Origin: G963692885 sp964658655
Lineage (GTDB): Bacteria > Acidobacteriota > Terriglobia > Terriglobales > Acidobacteriaceae
NCBI GenBank assembly: GCA_964658655.1
Contig: CAZZZL010000019.1
Span: 4,640-68,639, forward strand
DNA: 64,000 nucleotides
Reading direction: 5' to 3'
Numbering within the stretch: position 1 is the stretch's first letter; each line of letters starts with the position of its first letter. The notes beneath the pieces were generated by a model. The model made no database searches, had not been told where the DNA came from, and saw only the letters and a list, made by a program, of their open reading frames with translations. Positions 51,382-57,900 of the stretch are shown in pieces. The translations under genes were made by a program, and so were the position numbers.

Positions 51382-52913
51382 GGCTGGCTATACGCAAGGA
51401 GCAGGCCTGTGCCCTGGCCTTCGCATTGCGGATCGTGGCTGATGAAGTGATTGAGGCTTTGTGACTGGCAGCGGTAAAGCGGGACGGTCTGCACGCCCGC
51501 GGATGGCCTGGCATAGCCGTAACCCTCCAAGCCCTGGATGTGGTTGCCATCGCAGCCCCGGTCGAGGGAGACATAGTAGTCCGACGAACCGATTTTGCAG
51601 TTATACAGGGGGACGGTGGCATCCGCCTGCGGCGCTTCAAACAGGTGGCCGAGGGCGGCATCCTGTTTGAAGCCGGCTCCGGGATCCGTCCAACCGGTAG
51701 TGACCTCGTAGGTGTCGGAATTCACGTAGCGGGTGAGAGCGAGCAGGGGCTTACCGGGTGTCCATAGATAAGAGCCGATGATCCAGTTACTCTGGCCGCC
51801 TGATGAGGCAGTATCACCCTCGGAAGCATTCCAGTCCGGCGCCGGATCGGAGATGCTGGGGAACAGCTGGATGGAGGGGAAGGCGCCTATATTCAGGTTG
51901 CCGTAAAGATCATGGAGCAGGCTCGGCAGGAAGTTTGACTCGTAGCCGGTGAGGTTGGTATCGATGGACTTCAACAACGTCCACGGGGTTGACCCGGTGA
52001 GCAGAGCGGCATCGGGAATGCGATAAAGCTGGATGCCGTAGGGCCCGCGCTCCTGTTTGCCGTCAGTGGAGGCCGCGTTCCGCAGGGACATCTCGAAGGT
52101 CGCATACCAGTAGCCGGTGGAGGGGTCGTAGCCCATATCGCCCCAGTTGGGATAGGGCAGATCGGCGTCAAGGCCTTTCATCGTGAGCGTCCCCTCGATA
52201 TTGAAGTGGAGGCCATCTGTCGAGACTGCCTTCACGTGGTGGGTGCGCAGGTGCGAGTCTTCGTAAAACAACACAATGTTGGATTTGCCATCCCTGTTGT
52301 AGGCAGCAGGCTGGCCGACGCCGTAGCCGTTGTTGTCTGTCGAGGAGATGACAGGCTGGGGGAACTTGGTCCAGGCAAGGCCATCATCCGAAAAAGCGGC
52401 GCCGATCGAGTTCTGGATACCACCGATATTCGAAGTCGCCACGTAAAACATCTCGTAGGTCCACGTCCGCCCGTCGCCGAGGGGATTGACGAACTTGCCG
52501 CGGATGACCCTTGGATTGCAGGTGTAGGCCGAGTCCCAGGTACCGGCAGTCTCGGCCAGCACGATGACGGAGCGCGAGGATGCGTGCGTGACCGTGTTGA
52601 TCGACTGGTAGCGGATGGTGTCGGAGGACTGGTCCGAATTGGAGGGGTTGGTGCCGCCGGCGCACCACCAGAACTGCCTCGTAGTTCCAATCTGGATGAC
52701 GGACGGGGAATAGTTGTAGCTGCCGTCTACGCCCACCACTTCTCCGGGCTTTGGTCCGGACGAGCCCGCGCAGCCGATCAGGAGCAAAAGCGCCGCAGAC
52801 AGGAGCACAGCCGACTGGATACAGATGGCTACCGGCTTGAACAGGGATATTTCTCCTGAAGTGATCTGGGGCGCCGGGCGCTTGCTGAAGTAGCAAAAAA
52901 GCAGGCCCGCCAT
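51378..52913 (-). CDS. Beta-propeller lipoprotein with two C-terminal Cys-containing repeats
   Basis: 511 residues from ATG 52913; the frame is open to 53048, but upstream residues look non-coding. Lipobox LLLLIGCAGSS with Cys48, after an unusually long N-region of about 27 residues. Next comes a five-bladed-propeller-like region (about 75-400) with VSTDGLHFNIEGTL, SDDGLAWTKFPQPV and WYATFEMSLRNA, as in GH43/GH32-type proteins, without a certain catalytic triad. The end has two related repeats, VPLYNCKIGSSDYYVSLDRG and VPLYRCQSQSLNHFISHDPQ, as in DUF5648-type modules that accompany secreted hydrolases. It overlaps the aldolase stop by four bases (convergent). Confidence 0.7.
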   Translation of the reverse strand: MAGLLFCYFSKRPAPQITSGEISLFKPVAICIQSAVLLSAALLLLIGCAGSSGPKPGEVVGVDGSYNYSPSVIQIGTTRQFWWCAGGTNPSNSDQSSDTIRYQSINTVTHASSRSVIVLAETAGTWDSAYTCNPRVIRGKFVNPLGDGRTWTYEMFYVATSNIGGIQNSIGAAFSDDGLAWTKFPQPVISSTDNNGYGVGQPAAYNRDGKSNIVLFYEDSHLRTHHVKAVSTDGLHFNIEGTLTMKGLDADLPYPNWGDMGYDPSTGYWYATFEMSLRNAASTDGKQERGPYGIQLYRIPDAALLTGSTPWTLLKSIDTNLTGYESNFLPSLLHDLYGNLNIGAFPSIQLFPSISDPAPDWNASEGDTASSGGQSNWIIGSYLWTPGKPLLALTRYVNSDTYEVTTGWTDPGAGFKQDAALGHLFEAPQADATVPLYNCKIGSSDYYVSLDRGCDGNHIQGLEGYGYARPSAGVQTVPLYRCQSQSLNHFISHDPQCEGQGTGLLLAYSQP

Positions 52914-53084
52914 CGTTACTTTACCGTAAGCCTCACAATGCAAAGGAAATCTTTGGTGACTGATGGCGCGAAGTTGAACGAGCGGAAGTTTTCTATGGCT
53001 GGCCGATGCTGAAAAAGCTCTGCGGCCGTGCCCCATGAAGTACATCAAAGCTCGGAATAACGCGGAAACGCTTATAATTTCAGC

Positions 53085-54071
53085 ATGCCGAAGTATTCAA
53101 TCGTCGTCCCTTTCCACAATGAAGAAGAGAACGTCACCGCTCTCTATGACCGCGTGAAAGACATCATGGAGCAGGTGGGCGACAGCTTCGAGCTGGTGAT
53201 GGTGGACGACGGTTCAAGCGACCGCACCTACAAACTGATGGAAGAGATTGCCGCAGTCGACAGCCGCGTGCTGGTCGTAAAACTGCGCCGCAATTTTGGC
53301 CAGACCTCTGCGCTTGCCGCGGGCTTTGATCATGCGCAGGGTGACTACATTCTCGCGATGGATGGCGACCTGCAGCACGACCCTTCCGAGATCCCGAATT
53401 TCCTTTCCAAGCTTGAAGAGGGCTACGACGTGGTCAGTGGATGGCGGAAAGAGCGTATCGACAACTTCGTCATGCGGCGGATTCCATCCCGTTGCGCGAA
53501 CTGGCTGATGGCGAAGCTTTCCGGCGTGGACATTCACGACTTTGGCACGACCTTCAAGGCATACCGCCGTGAAGTGATTCACAACATCCCGCTTTACGGC
53601 GAGATGCATCGCTTTATTCCTGCGCTCGCTGCGTGGTACGGCGCCAGCATCTGCGAGATTCCGATCAAGAACGTGAACCGCGAGAAGGGCAAGAGCCACT
53701 ATGGCATCTCGCGTACCTTCCGTGTCTTTTTCGACCTGCTGACGATCCGCTTCCTGCTGAAATACATGTCACGGCCGCTGCACTTCTTCGGTGTGTTCGG
53801 CGCACTCAGCGTCTTCGCCGGCGGAGCGCTGTCCTTCTTCCTGCTGGTGCTCAAACTCGTTACGCATCAGCATGTAATGGATCAGCATGGCCCGCTGTTT
53901 GTCATCGCCGGGATTCTGATCCTGGCCGGCATCCAGATGATTGCCATTGGCCTGATCGGCGAATTGCAGGTGCGGCACTACTACACCAGTAACAATCGCT
54001 CGCCGTATACGGTTGATCGGCTGGTACGTATGCGCAATCCAGAAGAACCATCCATGCTCCACGGGGATTAG
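53085..54071 (+). CDS. GtrB/DPM-like membrane glycosyltransferase, family 2
   Basis: 328 residues. GT2 catalytic domain: YSIVVPFHNEEENVTALYDR, LVMVDDGSSDRTYKLM, LRRNFGQTSALAAGFDHAQG, the DxD-like ILAMDGDLQHDPSEIPNF, and the QxxRW-equivalent region EMHRFIPALAAWYGASI. Two C-terminal membrane helices (FGALSVFAGGALSFFLLVLK, GILILAGIQMIAIGLIGE). Such enzymes move a sugar from a nucleotide donor to polyprenyl phosphate at the inner membrane, for use in O-antigen or lipid A decoration. Donor sugar unknown. Confidence 0.92.
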   Translation: MPKYSIVVPFHNEEENVTALYDRVKDIMEQVGDSFELVMVDDGSSDRTYKLMEEIAAVDSRVLVVKLRRNFGQTSALAAGFDHAQGDYILAMDGDLQHDPSEIPNFLSKLEEGYDVVSGWRKERIDNFVMRRIPSRCANWLMAKLSGVDIHDFGTTFKAYRREVIHNIPLYGEMHRFIPALAAWYGASICEIPIKNVNREKGKSHYGISRTFRVFFDLLTIRFLLKYMSRPLHFFGVFGALSVFAGGALSFFLLVLKLVTHQHVMDQHGPLFVIAGILILAGIQMIAIGLIGELQVRHYYTSNNRSPYTVDRLVRMRNPEEPSMLHGD

Positions 54072-54120
54072 CCATCCGGGCACACACGCCTTCGGCGAAT
54101 GATCCTCCCGTTGGTCGGAC
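54072..54120 (-). repeat. Dispersed repeat family, copy C
   Basis: On the minus strand, CCAACGGGAGGATCATTCGC is followed by CGAAGGCGTGTGTGCCCGGA and TGGCTAATCC. It aligns over its whole length with copy A, with roughly three quarters of positions the same and one single-base gap. It directly follows the glycosyltransferase stop. Confidence 0.55.
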
Positions 54121-54221
54121 TTGTTGGTGGCACTTGATTTCAGTGGTCCATTTCTCGCTTATAGGACATGGGCTTTGCGACGTCCTGTCCTGTTCCGCAC
54201 TGACACGCTAGACTCAGCGCA

Positions 54222-54473
54222 ATGACGAAAGCTCCAGAGACGCGGATCATGACCAGAGTCACATTTCTGCTGATCGGCACCATGTTGTTGCTGGCCAGCG
54301 GCGCGTCCCTCATGAATGGCACCCTTGGATACAGAAACTCTTGGGGTGGAACAGTCTTTGCGCCGTTTGCAATTCTTATTGGTATAGGCGTCATAGTTAT
54401 CGCCTGTCTTCCATCTCGGTTGTTAGTCAGTGGCAGCAAAAAGCGAAGCCGGATGCGCGGATGGCCAAAATGA
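54222..54473 (+). CDS. Small two-helix membrane protein
   Basis: 83 residues with two hydrophobic stretches (VTFLLIGTMLLLASGASLM and TVFAPFAILIGIGVIVIACL) and a basic C-terminus (SGSKKRSRMRGWPK). I do not recognise the family. It stands alone between the glycosyltransferase and the convergent mla unit. Confidence 0.5.
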   Translation: MTKAPETRIMTRVTFLLIGTMLLLASGASLMNGTLGYRNSWGGTVFAPFAILIGIGVIVIACLPSRLLVSGSKKRSRMRGWPK

Positions 54474-54717
54474 CTGCGAGGCAGATTGCGAAGCCGTGGG
54501 TAGTTCAACCTTGGGGAATACCGAAACTATTTTCCGCGGAGACGTATGCTACGGGCAGCACGTATCTGCGTGAAGATTTTGAAATCGCTGCTTCCCAACA
54601 ACAGAACGTAATGATCAGCCTTGCTGCGGCCCTTATCCGCAAAGTAGGGAACTCGCGGTGAAACGCTCTATTTCGATTTGCGTAATCATGCCGGGATTGG
54701 AGAAGCACGACGTAGGG

Positions 54718-54762
54718 CCTTAACCGGGGCGAGGGGCGTGTCCACGCGTACGGCTAGCAACT
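54718..54762 (+). repeat. Dispersed repeat family, copy D
   Basis: CCTTAACCGGGGCGAGGGGC followed by GTGTCCACGCGTACGGCTAG and CAACTA, a shortened version of the family (about eight bases missing in the left half). It ends at the stop of the mlaF-like gene. Confidence 0.45.
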
Positions 54763-55597
54763 ACCGCAGATAATCCTTGATAAACGGATCTTCGGACTTG
54801 ATGAGGTCGTGGGTCGATCCATCGAAGACCATCTTGCCGTCATGGAGGATTAGGAAGCTGGTGTTGAGGTCGCCTTCTTTGCCTTCGCTCGGCTCCATGT
54901 GGTTTGTCTGCTGATTGAACTGGTGTGTGGCGAGTGTGAACGCATCCTGCAGGCGGTGGGTGATGAGCAGGGAACTGGTGTGGCTGACGTCGCGCTGCTT
55001 CATGACCAGCTCGATGATGTTGGTCGAGGTGATTGGATCGAGGCCGCCGGTAGGTGAGTCGTACAGGATAAGGTCCGGCTTGCCGACGATGGCGCGGGCA
55101 ATAGCCACGCGTCGCCGCATACCGCCGGATAACTGTGACGGAAATTTGTCGACTGTCTGTTCGAGTTCGACGAAGCGCAGGGCTTCGAGTACGCGGGTGT
55201 GAATTTCGTCCTCGGCGACATGGCTCTCGATCAGGCGATATGCAACATTGTCGCCTACAGTCAGTGAATCAAAGAGTGCGCCTTCCTGGAAGACCATACC
55301 GATCGAGCCGCGCAACTCCAGCAATTCCTGCTCGCGCATCGCACTGACTTCCTGACCGAAGACGAAGATGCGGCCTTCATCGGGACGGATCAAGCCGTCG
55401 GCCAGCTTCATGAGGACACTCTTGCCACCGCCTGCCGGACCGAGCAATAAACGGGTTTCGCCAGGATGGATGACGAAGGAGATATCCCGGAGGACCTGGT
55501 TGCCTTCGAAGCCGATGGAGACGTGCTCGAAGACGACAACCGGTTCGTCAGGATTGCGCGTCTGTTGCGACTCTTCGATCACGGGTGCTGTCGACAT
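54761..55597 (-). CDS. mlaF: MlaF-like ABC transporter ATP-binding protein
   Basis: 278 residues from ATG 55597, 11 bases after the mlaE stop; the open frame further upstream only shadows mlaE. Walker A is GPAGGGKSVLMKLADGL, Q-loop GMVFQEGALFDSLTVGDNVA, signature QLSGGMRRRVAIARAI and Walker B DLILYDSPTGGLDP. The combination GALFDSLTV and SPTGGLDP is typical of MlaF/Ttg2A, the ATPase of the phospholipid transporter that maintains outer-membrane asymmetry. An insertion around HQFNQQTNHMEPSEGKEGDL is longer than in E. coli. The MCE-domain partner MlaD is not in the window. Confidence 0.9.
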   Translation of the reverse strand: MSTAPVIEESQQTRNPDEPVVVFEHVSIGFEGNQVLRDISFVIHPGETRLLLGPAGGGKSVLMKLADGLIRPDEGRIFVFGQEVSAMREQELLELRGSIGMVFQEGALFDSLTVGDNVAYRLIESHVAEDEIHTRVLEALRFVELEQTVDKFPSQLSGGMRRRVAIARAIVGKPDLILYDSPTGGLDPITSTNIIELVMKQRDVSHTSSLLITHRLQDAFTLATHQFNQQTNHMEPSEGKEGDLNTSFLILHDGKMVFDGSTHDLIKSEDPFIKDYLR

Positions 55598-55608
55598 GAT
55601 GGCGTCTC

Positions 55609-56388
55609 CTATCGTCCAAAGATCCCGATCATGAAGCGGCTGATCACGAAGTCCGTCATGATGATGAGGATGGAAGAGACGACGACGGCCTGCGTGGTTG
55701 AACGGCCGACGCCCTGCGTGCCGCCGCGGGTCGTCATGCCGTAGTAGCAACCGATGGTCGCGATGATGAAACCGAAGAACAGCGGCTTGACGAGGCCCTG
55801 CAGGATGTCCGCGAAGACGAGTGACTGGTAGGCGGTGTGGAAGTACTGCGAGCCGTCCTGGCCGAGCATGAAGATGGAAACAGCAGCGCCGCCAACGGTG
55901 CCGACCGTGTCGGAAAGGATGGTGAGGAAGAAGAGCATCAGTATGGTGGCGATGACACGTGGTGAGACCAGTTTTCGCATCGGATCGGTGCCGAGCGCAC
56001 GCATGGCGTCGATCTGTTCGGTCACCTGCATCGAGCCGAGTTCGCTGGCCATGCCAGAGGCGTTGCGGCCGGAGACCATGAGGCTGGTGAGCACCGGGCC
56101 GAGTTCCTTGATCATGGACAGGCTGACAAGCTGGCCGGTTATGGCTGTGGCGCCAAACTGCGCGAGGGACGATGCGGATTGCAGCGCAAGGACGCCGCCG
56201 GTGAAGAAGCCGGTGAGCACGACAATGGGCAGTGAGCCGACGCCGATGATGTCGGCCTGGCTGAACATATCCCCGAGATAGCGAGGCTTGCGGAAGACGC
56301 CGGCGATGGCACGGCCGGAGAGAACCGCATAGTCCTGGACGGCGCTGACCCCACGCTTGGCCGCGCTGTCGATTGTACTGATCTGCAT
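55609..56388 (-). CDS. mlaE: MlaE-like ABC transporter permease
   Basis: 259 residues, MlaE/TrnL family with five or six membrane helices. Conserved: GVGSLPIVVLTGFFTGGVLA, KELGPVLTSLMVSGRNASGM, ASELGSMQVTEQIDAMRALG, DPMRKLVSPRVIAT and the C-terminal GCYYGMTTRGGTQGVGRSTT. It is the membrane part of the phospholipid transporter encoded with mlaF. It starts 72 bases after the sigma-54 regulator gene on the same strand, so the two-component genes and the transporter may be one transcript. Confidence 0.93.
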   Translation of the reverse strand: MQISTIDSAAKRGVSAVQDYAVLSGRAIAGVFRKPRYLGDMFSQADIIGVGSLPIVVLTGFFTGGVLALQSASSLAQFGATAITGQLVSLSMIKELGPVLTSLMVSGRNASGMASELGSMQVTEQIDAMRALGTDPMRKLVSPRVIATILMLFFLTILSDTVGTVGGAAVSIFMLGQDGSQYFHTAYQSLVFADILQGLVKPLFFGFIIATIGCYYGMTTRGGTQGVGRSTTQAVVVSSILIIMTDFVISRFMIGIFGR

Positions 56389-56460
56389 AGTTTCGACGGT
56401 AACAGACTCTTCGATGCAAGGTTAGGGCTACGCGACTCGATGGTTCACCAGAAAGTACAG

Positions 56461-57900
56461 TCAGCCTTCCTTGTTGCGTTTCTTTATCTCGATATTCATC
56501 CGTTTGATCTTCTGGTTCAGCGTGGAGAGCGGGATATGGAACTGCTCGGCGGCGTCTGTCTGGTTCCACTTGCAGTGCTCGAGTTTGTCCATGATGATGC
56601 GGCGTTCGATCTGTTCGAGAATGTCGAAGAGGGACGAATCGGGGTTGTGTTCAAGCAGGCCGGCGGTGTAGTCGCGACCGCTGAGCTGGCTGGGCAGCAG
56701 GTCAATGCCGATGATCGAGCCGGACGAGAGGACGACCCCGCGTTCCATGGCGTTTTCGAGCTCACGCACATTACCGGGCCAGTCATGGTCCATGAGCGCG
56801 CGCATAGCTTCCGGCGAGAGCGAACGCGGCGTGAGGTCGTTCTCCTCTGCGAAGCGCTTGAGAAAGTGGCCGGCGAGGGCAGGGATGTCTTCCTTGCGAC
56901 CACGGAGTGGCGGCAGGTCAAGGGTGATGACATTCAGGCGGTAGAACAGGTCTTCGCGGAACTTGCCCTCGCGCACGGCCTGGCGGAGATCGGTGTTGGT
57001 GGCGGCGACGATGCGCACGTCCACCTGGACCTCCTGAATTCCGCCGAGGTGCATGAACTTGCGGTCCTGCAGGACGCGCAGCAGTTTGGACTGCGTGTCG
57101 AGACCCATGGTGCCTATTTCATCGAGGAAGAGTGTGCCACCGTTGGCGACTTCGAAGAGGCCTTTCTTCGACGCGATGGCGGAGGTAAAAGCACCCTTGA
57201 CATGGCCGAAGAGGGTGGACTCGAGCAGTTCGCTCGGCACGGCCCCGGTGTTGACCGGGATGAATGGCTTATCTTTACGCGGCGAGTTGGCATGGAGCGC
57301 TTTGGCAATCAGCTCCTTGCCGGTGCCGCTTTCGCCCTGGATGAGCACTGTCGAACGGCTCGGGGCGACCTGGGCGACGAGGTCGAAGATGCGGAGCATG
57401 GCATCGCTTTTGCCGACGATGTTCGAAAAGTTATAGCGCTGCTTGAGGGCGCGCTTGAGGTGGAGATTTTCTTCTTCGGCGCGGAATCGGGCAATCGAGG
57501 CGCGGATATCGGCGAGCAGCTTCTCGTTGTCCCACGGCTTCTGGACGAAGTTCTGGGCACCGGCGCGGATGGCGTCGACGACATTGTTCACGGTGCCGTA
57601 GGCGGTGATCATGATGACGGGCACCTGCGGTTGACGTTCGTGGATGCGCGGGATCAGCTCGATGCCGTTCATGCCGGGCAGCGCAAGATCGAGCAGTACC
57701 AGGTCGTAGGAGGTCTGATCGAGCATGGCGAGGCCGCGATGACCATCCGATGCCATTTCGACGGTATAGCCTTCGAGTTCAAGCAGGGTCTCGAGCGATT
57801 CGCGGATCGCGGCTTCGTCATCAATGATGAGCACTCTGTGATTTGTTCCGCCCGCCGGTGCGGGAGCTTTTGCCAGCACTGCTGGAGCCAGATCAGGCAT
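56461..57900 (-). CDS. Sigma-54-dependent response regulator (NtrC type) with GAFTSA loop
   Basis: 479 residues: receiver (phospho-Asp71 in LVLLDLALPG, Lys121 in FVQKPWDN), AAA+ ATPase (Walker A GESGTGKE at 189-196, Walker B GGTLFLDEIG, RIVAATNTDLRQAV, FYRLNVITLDLPPLRGR) and a Fis-type DNA-binding end (WNQTDAAEQFHIPLSTLNQK). The sigma-54 contact loop, normally GAFTGA, reads GAFTSA (236-241). Otherwise the domain is complete, so activation of sigma-54 holoenzyme is expected. The start overlaps the histidine-kinase stop by eight bases. Targets probably include the unit's own promoter. Confidence 0.93.
   Translation of the reverse strand: MPDLAPAVLAKAPAPAGGTNHRVLIIDDEAAIRESLETLLELEGYTVEMASDGHRGLAMLDQTSYDLVLLDLALPGMNGIELIPRIHERQPQVPVIMITAYGTVNNVVDAIRAGAQNFVQKPWDNEKLLADIRASIARFRAEEENLHLKRALKQRYNFSNIVGKSDAMLRIFDLVAQVAPSRSTVLIQGESGTGKELIAKALHANSPRKDKPFIPVNTGAVPSELLESTLFGHVKGAFTSAIASKKGLFEVANGGTLFLDEIGTMGLDTQSKLLRVLQDRKFMHLGGIQEVQVDVRIVAATNTDLRQAVREGKFREDLFYRLNVITLDLPPLRGRKEDIPALAGHFLKRFAEENDLTPRSLSPEAMRALMDHDWPGNVRELENAMERGVVLSSGSIIGIDLLPSQLSGRDYTAGLLEHNPDSSLFDILEQIERRIIMDKLEHCKWNQTDAAEQFHIPLSTLNQKIKRMNIEIKKRNKEG

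Noticed and set aside
54341..54661. Open frame of 106 codons after the small membrane protein
   Set aside because: It overlaps the small membrane protein in another frame and shows no signal or motif. The C-terminal part (about 54464-54661) could be a tiny gene, but nothing supports it.
54761..56569. A 602-residue frame as one fused mlaE-mlaF protein
   Set aside because: Only the part from 55597 onward is MlaF; the front is the wrong frame of mlaE, which is intact in its own frame.
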